Positions 1-7,353 are shown, counted from the first letter of the stretch. The stretch: DNA of 15,236 nt from Bacteroidota bacterium (GCA_021814855.1 JAKAHQ010000006.1:1-15236); one strand, 5' to 3'. Notes: generated by a model from the sequence alone, not told the origin. Made by a program: numbers and translations.

Positions 1-240
1 TAAGCAGCTAAAGCGTAATTATATTCGCCATTTACTTTTTTTTACCGTCGTTTAACGTGTCTACGGAGAACACGGTGCGCAGTTCAAAGAACCAATAACC
101 CCGTCGAAGCCAATTTCACCCCCTCAATCATAAAACCGCAACAGAAAAATCTTTAAGCAAAAATTATTACTAAATAAAGTATGTTCAAGACTCAGGGGTA
201 AATTAAAATTTTCGCTGCACAAAGATACAAAAATGATCAA
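1..240. other. Left-edge non-coding region
   Basis: I see no credible gene here. Two weak signals are visible. An AT-only inverted repeat (AAAATGA, loop TCAA, TCATTTT) at 230-247 spans the pduO stop codon and, on the minus strand, is followed by TGTATCTTT; it could be a poor terminator for the pduO operon. The minus strand also carries TATCTTTG at 227-220, which matches the Bacteroidetes -7 element TAnnTTTG, but no TTG lies at the proper distance upstream, so I do not call a promoter. Confidence 0.4.
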
Positions 241-789
241 TCATTTTATCCAGGCAATATCAGCCGTGCCGTTTGAATAATTTTCATATCTTGCCATCAC
301 AAAGAGAAGATCGGAAAGGCGATTCAAATAAATAAGTATGTGATGATTTATTTTTTCATCCGCAGAAAGAGCAACAACTTCTCTTTCGGCTCTTCGGCAA
401 ACCGTTCTTGCATGGTGAAGTAACGCAGAACCTTTTAAGCCGCCGGGAATAATAAAATTTTTTAATGCAGGAAGCTTTGAATCGAAATCATCAATCAATT
501 CTTCAAGATGTTTAGAATAATTTTCGTCTATGCGGGGGATTTGAAAAGAGTTGTTTTCATTTTCAAGCGGTGTTGCTAAATCCGAACCGATTATAAACAG
601 ATCGTTTTGAAGTTTAGTTAACACCGGTTTTAATTCGGCGCAATGAACTTCCACTAAGGAAATTCCAAGAACGGCGTTAACCTCATCCACTGTTCCGTAA
701 GCGTTAATTCTAAGATCATTTTTACTAACGCGTTTACCGCCAAATAAGGAAGTCTTGCCGTCATCGCCGGTTTTTGTATAAATCTTCAT
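241..789 (-). CDS. pduO: PduO-type ATP:cob(I)alamin adenosyltransferase
   Basis: This 182-residue protein transfers the 5'-deoxyadenosyl group of ATP to cob(I)alamin, making coenzyme B12 in the cytoplasm. The family signatures are all visible: the N-terminal ATP-binding TKTGDDGKTSLFGG (residues 5-18), RINAYGTVDEVNA (27-39), FIIPGG (112-117), the helix ARTVCRRAERE (127-137) with its conserved arginines, and YLNRLSDLLFVMAR (154-167). Length fits a single-domain family member. The frame can be extended one codon to a TTG at 792, but the ATG at 789 gives the normal MKIYTKTG start. No Shine-Dalgarno is visible; the start lies 9 bases after the ygfZ stop, so translation is probably coupled. It is the last gene of a four-gene minus-strand run. 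No B12-dependent enzyme or cobalamin synthesis gene is in the window, so the coenzyme's user lies elsewhere. Confidence 0.93.
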   Translation of the reverse strand: MKIYTKTGDDGKTSLFGGKRVSKNDLRINAYGTVDEVNAVLGISLVEVHCAELKPVLTKLQNDLFIIGSDLATPLENENNSFQIPRIDENYSKHLEELIDDFDSKLPALKNFIIPGGLKGSALLHHARTVCRRAEREVVALSADEKINHHILIYLNRLSDLLFVMARYENYSNGTADIAWIK

Positions 790-798
790 CAATAAAAA

Positions 799-1878
799 TT
801 ATTGAGAAATCTTAATTGGAAATTTTTGCCCATGGGTAATAAAAAACAATTCTTCTTTCGACTCAACAGCTTTTTTGTTTAACAAGGCAAGACCCGTACC
901 GCACTCAATCAGTTCTTTATTAGCAAGACTGGTTATAATTCCAACCTCCGCCGTTTCGGAATGAATAGAAACGGGTACCTGAGGCAAGGCAGAACAATCA
1001 GTTAGGTTCACAATTACCAAACTTCTTTTTACCTTGTCGTAAGTTTCCAGTCTGGCAATTACTTCCTGACCGATATAGCAGCCCTTGGTAAAGCTGATTT
1101 CATTAATAAGATTGGTTTCATGCGGGTTGGTCGAATCATTTATCTCGTAAGGGAAAGCAGGAATTCGATTCTTAATTCGATATGCCGTGTAGGCGTCTTC
1201 TCCAATTAATGAAAGATCAAAAACGCTTTTGTTTTCAAAAAGATAATTTAGAAAATCGGAAGTCTTTTCATTCTCGATTAGAATTCTATAAACCGTTGAA
1301 TTATTTTTTTCGGCTATTGAGTAAAGATAAAACATAAAGCCGTCTATATAAAATTTTCGCAAGGAATCCGAAGATAATGTTCTGGCCTCGCCGCCAATGA
1401 TTAATGTTAGAAAGGATAGAGTTTGCGGTCCTATTAAATCAAAAAGAGAATATTTTTCGGAAAAATCCTCTGTAACAATATCTTCCATTATAATGTATTT
1501 ATTAATCCAGCTATACAAGCGTTTATCCGGATCGGCGCTGCCCACCAGCATGAATTCATTTTCCAGGGAAAGCACATTCGTTCTATCTATAAATCTTCCT
1601 TTCTCATTCAGGAAAAGAGTATTCCGGGAATGCATTGGCTGCAAATCGGAAATTGCATTTGTCGAGACACGGTGTAAAAAATCGAGAACATCTTTTCCTT
1701 TTAATTGAATGATTACAGAACCCTCTACCGGGCGAATACCGGTGCCGTGCCTCAGAACGTTCAGTTCTTCTTTCGAATCGCCAAAACCAATGTATTTGTT
1801 TTCAGCCCTTATAACGCCGGGAAATTTTTCTGTTATAAATTTGTCCATTGTAGAATAAGTTTGTCTTTCTTGAAACAT
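799..1878 (-). CDS. ygfZ: YgfZ/GcvT-like folate-binding protein (iron-sulfur protein maintenance)
   Basis: This 359-residue protein belongs to the YgfZ (mitochondrial IBA57) family, tetrahydrofolate-binding proteins related to the glycine cleavage T protein that help assemble or repair certain iron-sulfur proteins. The diagnostic K-G-C-Y-x-G-Q-E motif is present at residues 265-272, with the key cysteine at 267, preceded by the usual ISFT and followed by VIARLETYDKVKR. The N-terminal half has the T-protein fold signature DVLDFLHRVSTNAISDL (63-79) and the strand NEKGRFIDRTNVLSL (91-105). It is slightly longer than E. coli YgfZ (about 326 residues), mostly through an N-terminal extension. The start at 1878 is supported by AAGGG seven bases upstream, overlapping the stop codon of the preceding lipoprotein gene; an alternative ATG at codon 11 has no better site. 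Glycine cleavage is less likely as a role because the protein lacks the full T-protein length and has the YgfZ cysteine motif. Confidence 0.9.
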   Translation of the reverse strand: MFQERQTYSTMDKFITEKFPGVIRAENKYIGFGDSKEELNVLRHGTGIRPVEGSVIIQLKGKDVLDFLHRVSTNAISDLQPMHSRNTLFLNEKGRFIDRTNVLSLENEFMLVGSADPDKRLYSWINKYIIMEDIVTEDFSEKYSLFDLIGPQTLSFLTLIIGGEARTLSSDSLRKFYIDGFMFYLYSIAEKNNSTVYRILIENEKTSDFLNYLFENKSVFDLSLIGEDAYTAYRIKNRIPAFPYEINDSTNPHETNLINEISFTKGCYIGQEVIARLETYDKVKRSLVIVNLTDCSALPQVPVSIHSETAEVGIITSLANKELIECGTGLALLNKKAVESKEELFFITHGQKFPIKISQ

Positions 1879-1887
1879 TTAATACCC

Positions 1888-2739
1888 TTAATATTTTCTA
1901 AACCATCTGGGATTTTTATCTGTAATATACAACTGGCGTTTTGTACTCCAATAGAACGGAATAGAATCCAAAACTCTTATCTGCGCAAGCGAGTCAGCGT
2001 ACTGTCCGGAAGTAAAACGATACTCGTAATAATCCGGGAATTTATCGTTATTAACATTTGCCAAAGTTCTCTTATGAGCGATGCCCTCATAAGTTTCCAT
2101 TAAGTGGGGGGGATTGCGCCAGCCGTCAACCATAAAGAAATTATAATTTCGATGACCGGAAATAATTCCGTCTTCGTAATTCAACTCGACATATTTGATA
2201 TTCTTGGGCTTCCATAATTTAATCGACATCCGGTTAAAGCCGCCGTGAATCGGGACTTCGGATTCCCATACCCTGTGAAATTCGCCGTCTTTACATTCGA
2301 ATAACGTCAGCCAAAAGAAAGCGGTTCCCAATTTCGTACTGTCGAGATTTACAAAGCTCGATTCGTAACCGACAATATTTTTCGTCTCAATATTTCTTTC
2401 ACTTGGTTTGGATTTGGCAATCACGGCTAAAATATAATCCGTAGAATCTCTAAAATAAATTACCGCTGGCTTGGGAATGCTGTATGTAAATGTTTTGTCA
2501 AATTCGACAAGGTAAGTGCCCGGTTCGTAATTGTTCAGAATATACTCTTTAAGCGAAATTGTATCGCATGGAAAACGTTTCTTTGCTTGTTCTTTCTGAA
2601 CATCGATATTATACTGGCGCACTTCTTCGTCTTTAGCGGTCGAAGTGGCCGCATCGCCGGAGCTCTCTACTTTCGATTTACAGGAAAATAGCAAAACCGA
2701 AAGCAGTGGAAACGCTATAAGTATTTTATAGAGTTTCAT
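1888..2739 (-). CDS. Lipoprotein of unknown function
   Basis: I do not recognise this 283-residue protein. It opens with a lysine-containing n-region, a hydrophobic stretch and a lipobox LFSC with the lipidated cysteine at residue 20, so it should be exported and lipid-anchored in the envelope. The region after the cysteine (KSKVESSGDAATSTAKDEE) is a polar linker. The rest is a soluble domain rich in Tyr, Trp and Asp, with no repeats. Near the C-terminus, NVNNDKFPDYYEYRF resembles the D/N-x-N-x-D calcium-loop style seen in FG-GAP repeats, but there is only one copy. The frame continues to an upstream ATG at 2754, but GAGGA at 2752-2748 sits 8 bases before the ATG at 2739, so I chose the latter. 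It lies 36 bases downstream of the M20 peptidase gene and 9 bases upstream of ygfZ, probably in the same operon. Confidence 0.8.
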   Translation of the reverse strand: MKLYKILIAFPLLSVLLFSCKSKVESSGDAATSTAKDEEVRQYNIDVQKEQAKKRFPCDTISLKEYILNNYEPGTYLVEFDKTFTYSIPKPAVIYFRDSTDYILAVIAKSKPSERNIETKNIVGYESSFVNLDSTKLGTAFFWLTLFECKDGEFHRVWESEVPIHGGFNRMSIKLWKPKNIKYVELNYEDGIISGHRNYNFFMVDGWRNPPHLMETYEGIAHKRTLANVNNDKFPDYYEYRFTSGQYADSLAQIRVLDSIPFYWSTKRQLYITDKNPRWFRKY

Positions 2740-2775
2740 TTTAGCATTCCTCATTATTAGGTAAAATAATTTTCA

Positions 2776-4161
2776 TTAGATTGTCGAAAATTCATCCAGG
2801 AAGTACGCAGCAGAATACATGCCTTTTTCCAGGTTAATTAAATCAAAATGTTCATTCGGAGAATGAATATCATCGGAGTCCAAACCCAAACCAAGCAAAA
2901 CAACCGGAGCTTTTAAATTCTCCATAAAATCCACTACTATCGGAATCGATCCGCCTTCTCTTGTAAATACGGTTTTCTTACCAAAAGCTTTGGAGGCGGC
3001 TGCGGCTCCCGCATTTAATGCTTTACTTCCAAATGGAACAACCGCGGGTAAACCATAATGAAGCATCTTTACATCAACGGTAATCGATTTTGGCGCGAGC
3101 GATTTGATATACTTCGCAAAGTCCTTGGCAATTTTTTCCGGCTTCTGGCTGGGCACTAATCTCATGCTTATCTTGGCAGAAGCTTTAGAAGGCAAAACTG
3201 TTTTTGCTCCTTCGCCAGTAAATCCGCCTACTATACCGTTACAGTCAAGTGTTGGTCTTGTCCATAATCTTTCCAAAGTCGAATAACCTTTTTCTCCGGA
3301 TAAAAATTTTACACCGACTTCCTTGGCAAATTTTTTATCGGAGAATTTTAACCGTTTGAAATTTTCTTTTTCCGCCTTTGAAATTAATTGAACATCTTTA
3401 TAAAAATTAGGAATTGTAACTTTCCCATTTTTATCGTGCAACTTAGAAATAATTTTTGACAGCTCATTTATTGGATTAGCAACTCCGCCGCCGAAACTGC
3501 CGGAATGAAGATCCTTTTCCGGACCGGTAACTTCCACTTCCATGTAAAGCAAACCGCGCAGGGCATAAGTGATCGTTGGAATTTCTGGGCCGTACATGCT
3601 CGTATCGGAAATTAAAACTGCATCGCATTTCAGTAAGTCGCGTTGTTGACTGATAAATTTGGTCAAGCTTTCGCTTCCAATTTCTTCTTCGCCCTCCAAC
3701 AAAAACTTAACGTTTACCGGCAAGGTGCCAAGCGTTTTGAAATAAGCTTCTACGCTTTTAAAGTAAACAAAATGCTGACCTTTATTATCGTTTGCTCCTC
3801 TTGCCCAGATTCTATCGTCGTGAATTACAGGCTCAAACGGATCGCTGGACCATAACTCAAGAGGATCCGCCGGTTGAACATCGTAATGCCCGTATATTAA
3901 AACAGTTGGCTTACCAGGTTGTCCGAGCCATTCAGCATAAACAAGCGGGTGACCTTCGGTAGGAAATATTTCGACACGATTCATGCCTATAGAACGAAAT
4001 TTATCGGCTATAAAATCGGCGCAACGAAGCATATCGTTTTTATTTTCACTTGATGCGCTTACACTTGGAATTCTTAAATAATCCTTTAATTCTTCTATTG
4101 AGCTGTTAAAATTGTTTTTGATAAATGAAATTACTTCCTGCACAAATCCTCCGATCTCCAT
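2776..4161 (-). CDS. M20 family metallopeptidase (dipeptidase, CNDP-like)
   Basis: This 461-residue protein is a di-zinc M20 peptidase of the carnosinase-like subgroup, which cleaves dipeptides or short peptides; the exact substrate cannot be read from sequence. The metal and catalytic residues are in order: GHYDVQP with H92 and D94, RGANDNKGQ with the bridging D125, LLEGEEEIGS with catalytic E158/E159, D186 in SDTSMYG, and the C-terminal H433 in DSDDIHSPNEH. H219 in DLHSGSFGG belongs to the dimerisation-domain segment that reaches the neighbouring active site. There is no signal peptide, so it is probably cytoplasmic. The start is uncertain: the ATG at 4161 has no Shine-Dalgarno, while a GTG at codon 7 (4143) has GGAGGA just 3 bases upstream, which is close to the limit. 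It is the first gene of the minus-strand run and is divergent from lptF. Confidence 0.92.
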   Translation of the reverse strand: MEIGGFVQEVISFIKNNFNSSIEELKDYLRIPSVSASSENKNDMLRCADFIADKFRSIGMNRVEIFPTEGHPLVYAEWLGQPGKPTVLIYGHYDVQPADPLELWSSDPFEPVIHDDRIWARGANDNKGQHFVYFKSVEAYFKTLGTLPVNVKFLLEGEEEIGSESLTKFISQQRDLLKCDAVLISDTSMYGPEIPTITYALRGLLYMEVEVTGPEKDLHSGSFGGGVANPINELSKIISKLHDKNGKVTIPNFYKDVQLISKAEKENFKRLKFSDKKFAKEVGVKFLSGEKGYSTLERLWTRPTLDCNGIVGGFTGEGAKTVLPSKASAKISMRLVPSQKPEKIAKDFAKYIKSLAPKSITVDVKMLHYGLPAVVPFGSKALNAGAAAASKAFGKKTVFTREGGSIPIVVDFMENLKAPVVLLGLGLDSDDIHSPNEHFDLINLEKGMYSAAYFLDEFSTI

Positions 4162-4270
4162 AAGGGGAAATTATTGGCTTCATTAATTATGATAAACAAA
4201 ATTAGCCGATCTTAAAAATCCGCCGCTCTTTTTAATTCCGGCGCGTTAAATTAATTTTGCCGGGCTAATA

Positions 4271-4285
4271 AACCACATGGTGGTT
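4271..4285. repeat. Perfect inverted repeat, possible operator or leader hairpin
   Basis: AACCAC, spacer ATG, GTGGTT: six perfect base pairs around a 3-base centre. It lies just downstream of the candidate minus-strand promoter at 4299-4329, so it could be an operator half-site pair or a hairpin in the leader of the M20 operon. There is no T-run next to it, which argues against a terminator. Function is inference; a 6-bp inverted repeat can occur by chance. Confidence 0.35.
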
Positions 4286-4298
4286 AAACTTTTCGATT

Positions 4299-4329
4299 CA
4301 AATTTACACCTAACAACGCCTTGATTCAA
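4299..4329 (-). promoter_or_regulatory. Candidate Bacteroidetes-type promoter for the M20 operon
   Basis: On the minus strand TTG (4329-4327) is followed after 20 bases by TAAATTTG (4306-4299), which fits the Bacteroidetes -33/-7 pattern TTTG...TAnnTTTG at the expected spacing. The implied leader to the M20 start is about 130 bases and contains the inverted repeats noted nearby. Whether this organism's main sigma factor uses that consensus is assumed, not shown. Confidence 0.33.
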
Positions 4330-4467
4330 GTGAATAACAAACAATCGCCGCAATTTGAGTTAGTCAATTTTTGGGGAATCGCCAAGAATAAACGCCAATC
4401 TCTTTTTTATCTTTTTGAATTATTGGTAAATTTAGATAGTGAATTAACAAGGCGACGCGTCAGGTAA
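4330..4467 (+). CDS. Possible small protein immediately upstream of lptF
   Basis: An open frame begins at GTG 4330 (or TTG 4321) and ends with TAA at 4465-4467, directly against the lptF ATG and in the same frame. It would encode about 45 residues, polar at the start (VNNKQSPQFELVNFWGI), amphipathic in the middle (SLFYLFELLVNLDSEL) and ending in a basic tail (TRRRVR). The frame is open back to the TAA at 4285-4287. No Shine-Dalgarno precedes the GTG and no ATG is available. It could be a small coupled protein, a leader whose translation feeds lptF, or chance. I do not recognise the sequence. Confidence 0.22.
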   Translation: MNNKQSPQFELVNFWGIAKNKRQSLFYLFELLVNLDSELTRRRVR

Positions 4468-5835
4468 ATGATTCTTCTTAAGTATATATTGAAAAACCAC
4501 GTTCTGCCGTTTTTATTTTCGATCTTTATTTTAATCGCGGTTTTCCTTCTTCAATTCCTTATGAAGTTTGCAGATCATCTGATCGGTAAGGGATTGAGCG
4601 GCTGGGTAATAATTAAGCTTATCGTCTATAACCTTGCATGGATGGTTGTGCTTGTTGTTCCTATGTCGGTTCTTGTAGCTACCTTAATGGCTTTCGGCGC
4701 TATGTCTCAAAACAACGAAATTGCAATTATGAAGGCCAGCGGAATAAGTCTATACAAAATGATGATGCCGCCGTTTATCGCAAGCATATTTATTGCCCTA
4801 TTCCTTGTTCATTTCAACAACAATATTTATCCGGATGCGAATCATGCTGCGCGAGTTTTAATGGAAGATATTTCAAGAAAGAAACCTACACTTTCGTTAG
4901 TGCCGGGAGTTTTTTCTCAGGAAGTGCCGAATTATGCAATTCTTGTTAGAGACATTGACCAAACAAATAACGAACTAAAGCAGGTGACCATTTACGATTA
5001 TTCAAAATGGCCAAAGATGAATATTGTTACTGCCCAGGAAGGAAAAATATATTACTCGTCAAACCAAAAAAAATTAATAATGGATTTGAGAAACGGCGAG
5101 ATACATGAATCCGACAATAATAATAAAGACAGCTACCGGAAGATGAGATTCGAAAGGCATAAGATTGCAATGCCTGCAGATCAGTTTACATTCGAGCAAA
5201 GCGGGCCGGGCGGAACCCGCGGCGACCGAGAAATGGGAGCCCAGCAAATGTTATTGATTGAGGATAGCTTGAAGGTTATTAAAAACAATCTTGCCAAAGA
5301 CTACAGTCAACGGATTGATTTGCTGGTGAACGAAAATATCCATACCTCGCCCAGCCGGGAAATTGGGGACGCAAACAAATACATTTATTTAAAAACACAG
5401 CAAAGAATCCGCTCCGATCAAAATGCTGTTATAAACATTCTTGCTAGGATGGATTACAACCGTCGGGAAATGGACCGCTACTGGGTGGAAATTCATAAAA
5501 AATATTCGCTTCCTTTTGCATGCATTGTTTTTGTTTTGATCGGCGCCCCGCTGGGTACAATGACCCGCAAAGGCGGGTTCGGCATGGCATCGGGAATTAG
5601 TCTTTTCTTCTTTGTTGTTTACTGGGCGTTTTTGATAGGCGGTGAAAAACTGGCAGACCGCGCACTTCTCTCTCCTTTCTGGGGAATGTGGAGCGCAAAT
5701 ATATTCCTCGGCATTTCAGGAATTTTGTTAACCATAAAGAGCGCAAAAGAAAGAGTAACGCTTAACTTCAATTTTCTTAAAAAGTTTATTCCGAAATCCT
5801 TCAGAACGCAGGAAGAGATTAATGAAGATTCTTGA
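4468..5835 (+). CDS. lptF: LPS export ABC transporter permease LptF (YjgP/YjgQ family)
   Basis: This is one of the two permease subunits of LptB2FG, which extracts lipopolysaccharide from the inner membrane and drives it to the outer membrane. Transmembrane segments are visible at about residues 12-32, 52-76 and 100-116, then a periplasmic domain, then three C-terminal segments near 346-362, 373-392 and 405-423. The family hallmarks NNEIAIMKASGISLYKMM (82-99) and PLGTMTRKGGFG (361-372) are present. At 455 residues it is longer than E. coli LptF (366). The extra length is a polar, helical-looking stretch at about 250-340 between the beta-jellyroll and TM4. The ATG at 4468 follows CAGG at 4461-4464, a weak ribosome site. 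Its 3' end overlaps lptG by 14 bases. No lptB, lptA or lptC is in the window. Which copy is F and which is G was assigned by order and length, so the names could be swapped. Confidence 0.88.
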   Translation: MILLKYILKNHVLPFLFSIFILIAVFLLQFLMKFADHLIGKGLSGWVIIKLIVYNLAWMVVLVVPMSVLVATLMAFGAMSQNNEIAIMKASGISLYKMMMPPFIASIFIALFLVHFNNNIYPDANHAARVLMEDISRKKPTLSLVPGVFSQEVPNYAILVRDIDQTNNELKQVTIYDYSKWPKMNIVTAQEGKIYYSSNQKKLIMDLRNGEIHESDNNNKDSYRKMRFERHKIAMPADQFTFEQSGPGGTRGDREMGAQQMLLIEDSLKVIKNNLAKDYSQRIDLLVNENIHTSPSREIGDANKYIYLKTQQRIRSDQNAVINILARMDYNRREMDRYWVEIHKKYSLPFACIVFVLIGAPLGTMTRKGGFGMASGISLFFFVVYWAFLIGGEKLADRALLSPFWGMWSANIFLGISGILLTIKSAKERVTLNFNFLKKFIPKSFRTQEEINEDS

Positions 5836-6904
5836 CCGTTACCTTATCAAACAATTTATACAGACTCTTCTTTTTGCTCTACTTGCATTCACACTACTAT
5901 TTGTAGTTATAGATATGATGGAAAAGCTGGGCGATTTTTTGGACCAGGATGTTCCTACCCAAATCATTGTTCAATACTATGTAGTGTTTGCACCGGAAAT
6001 CATCAGGTTAATGACGCCGGTGGCGCTGCTGCTTTCTAGTTTATTTACAGCAGGAAAAATGACCAATCTAAACGAGATGACCGCGATTAAAGCCGGGGGC
6101 GTAAGTCTTTACCGCTTTATGATGCCTTTCATCGCTACGGCTTTCTTGATAAGCATATTCTCGGTTTACTTCGGCGGTTATGTTGTTCCGGCGGCCAACA
6201 AGCACCGAATATTCATAGAAAAAAATTATATGAAGAAGGACGCCGGGTACTTCGGAAGCAATATATTCTTCCAGGACAGTAAGACAAGGATTGTATCGAT
6301 CAACTACTACGATTTGAATTCCGCCACGGCAAATCAGGTTAGCATACAGGATTTCGACCCCGCCGATAAAACAAAATTGATTTCCCGCACCGACGCGCTT
6401 AGAATGAAATACGACGCTAAAAATAACGACTGGGAAATGTACGAGGCGATACAAAGAAAATTTTCCGACAGCGGCGAAAGCTTACAAAAATATCACATAC
6501 TGGAATTTAAAAATTTGAACTTTAAACCCCAGGATGTTATTAAAAAGCAGCGCAAGCTTGATGAAATGACTTTATCCGATCTTAAAAATTTTGCGGACGA
6601 ACAATTAAGAACCGGCAACGATCCAACGCCAACGATGATCGAATATCATTCAAGAATTGCTTTTGCATTTGCGAGTATTGTAGTTGTGCTGTTTGGCCTT
6701 CCTATTTCTACCAACAGACGAAGAGGCGGTCTTTCCATCCAGCTTGGTATAAATCTTTTAATTACTTTTCTCTATCTCGTATTCATGAAGGTTAGCCAGG
6801 CCTTTGGAAAAAGCGGTGTTTTGAATCCATTGTTAACTGCCTGGTTTGCAAATTTTATTTTTCTTATCGCTGCTGTTTATAATATTCGGAGAGCTCAAAA
6901 GTAA
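5822..6904 (+). CDS. lptG: LPS export ABC transporter permease LptG (YjgP/YjgQ family)
   Basis: This is the second permease of the LptB2FG exporter, 360 residues, the same length as E. coli LptG. Predicted transmembrane segments lie near residues 13-32, 54-75 and 98-120, then a periplasmic beta-rich domain (about 121-260), then segments near 268-286, 303-322 and 338-355. The coupling-helix region NLNEMTAIKAGGVSLYRFMM (82-101) parallels the same region of LptF, as does GLPISTNRRRGG (282-293) before the fifth segment. The ATG lies inside the last codons of lptF (14-base overlap), which implies translational coupling and equal dosage, as expected for a heterodimer. A hairpin follows its stop codon. 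Confidence in the family is high; F versus G naming is less certain. Confidence 0.88.
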   Translation: MKILDRYLIKQFIQTLLFALLAFTLLFVVIDMMEKLGDFLDQDVPTQIIVQYYVVFAPEIIRLMTPVALLLSSLFTAGKMTNLNEMTAIKAGGVSLYRFMMPFIATAFLISIFSVYFGGYVVPAANKHRIFIEKNYMKKDAGYFGSNIFFQDSKTRIVSINYYDLNSATANQVSIQDFDPADKTKLISRTDALRMKYDAKNNDWEMYEAIQRKFSDSGESLQKYHILEFKNLNFKPQDVIKKQRKLDEMTLSDLKNFADEQLRTGNDPTPTMIEYHSRIAFAFASIVVVLFGLPISTNRRRGGLSIQLGINLLITFLYLVFMKVSQAFGKSGVLNPLLTAWFANFIFLIAAVYNIRRAQK

Positions 6905-6917
6905 GACGAAAATATTT

Positions 6918-6943
6918 GGGGACTCCCTGGATCGGGGAGTCCC
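6918..6943. terminator. Hairpin between convergent lptG and the DUF3467 gene
   Basis: GGGACTCCC (6919-6927), loop TGGATCG, GGGAGTCCC (6935-6943): a perfect 9-bp GC-rich stem, 14 bases after the lptG stop and just beyond the stop of the convergent DUF3467 gene. On the plus strand a T-rich stretch (ATTTATTTTTTC) follows only after about 15 bases; on the minus strand AAATATTTTCG follows. It probably serves both directions, though neither side has an immediate T-run. Confidence 0.6.
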
Positions 6944-6951
6944 AATTAGTT

Positions 6952-7278
6952 CTAATTTATTTTTTCTCCTTTTTCAGGATTTATAAAACCAAATTGCGGG
7001 GTCTGTTGTGCATCGATTTTTATCTCGCCGAATCTCGCTTCGAACTTATCGATATTATCTTTAAGAGCACGCAGCAGCATTTTGGCATGTTGGGGAGTGG
7101 TAATAATTCTGGATAAAACCCGCGCCTTGGGAACACCGGGTACAACGCGTGTAAAATCGATTACAAACTCCGCCGGTGAATGAGTAATTATCGCAAGATT
7201 GGAATAAATACCTTCCGCTTCTTTTTCACCAAGCTCAATATTAATTTGCTGCGATTTGGGATCTTCGTTATGATTCAT
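6952..7278 (-). CDS. DUF3467 domain protein
   Basis: This 108-residue protein matches the DUF3467 family as I know it: INIELGEKEAEGIYSNLAIITHSPAEFVIDFTRVVPG (13-49) then a helix TPQHAKMLLRALKDNIDKFEARFGEI (61-86). The function of the family is not known. There is no signal peptide or membrane segment. The longer open frame to a GTG at 7311 cannot be right, because that start falls inside the terminator stem of the upstream TPR gene; the ATG at 7278 has AGGTG five bases upstream. Only 20 bases separate the T-run of that terminator from this start, so the gene either needs terminator read-through or has a very short leader. It converges on lptG. Confidence 0.78.
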   Translation of the reverse strand: MNHNEDPKSQQINIELGEKEAEGIYSNLAIITHSPAEFVIDFTRVVPGVPKARVLSRIITTPQHAKMLLRALKDNIDKFEARFGEIKIDAQQTPQFGFINPEKGEKIN

Positions 7279-7298
7279 TTCATCACCTGTCGGTTCAT

Positions 7299-7329
7299 AA
7301 AAAACCCACACTCCTGTAAGGACTGTGGG
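7299..7329 (-). terminator. Intrinsic terminator of the TPR gene
   Basis: On the minus strand CCCACA (7329-7324) pairs with TGTGGG (7310-7305), an inner TCCT/AGGA pair closes on a 3-base loop after one mismatch, and TTTTTT (7304-7299) follows directly. It lies 24 bases beyond the TPR gene stop. This is a textbook rho-independent terminator. Confidence 0.88.
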
Positions 7330-7353
7330 CTAGAATTAAAAAATAATGGATTC

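Larger units (their letters stand above)
4162..4467. other. Divergent intergenic region between the M20 gene and lptF
   Basis: This 306-base region separates two divergent genes. It holds a candidate minus-strand promoter (4299-4329), a perfect 6-bp inverted repeat with a 3-base loop (4271-4285), and several further pairings nearer the M20 gene: ATTAGCC at 4201-4207 with GGCTAAT at 4263-4269, and the mutually exclusive CGCCG 4221-4225/CGGCG 4239-4243 and CCGGC 4238-4242/GCCGG 4259-4263. A small open frame fills its lptF-proximal side. I could not find a convincing plus-strand promoter for lptF. Confidence 0.6.

Noticed and set aside
1397..2103. Two plus-strand open frames opposite ygfZ and the lipoprotein gene
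   Set aside because: They are antisense shadows of genes with clear motifs, a lipobox and ribosome sites.
4141..4143. GTG at 4143 as the true start of the M20 gene, with GGAGGA just upstream
   Set aside because: The 3-base spacing is shorter than normal, and the ATG at 4161 keeps a plausible N-terminus; left as an uncertainty rather than a call.
6068..6454. 128-codon minus-strand open frame inside lptG
   Set aside because: Antisense shadow; lptG is intact and shows family motifs across the region.
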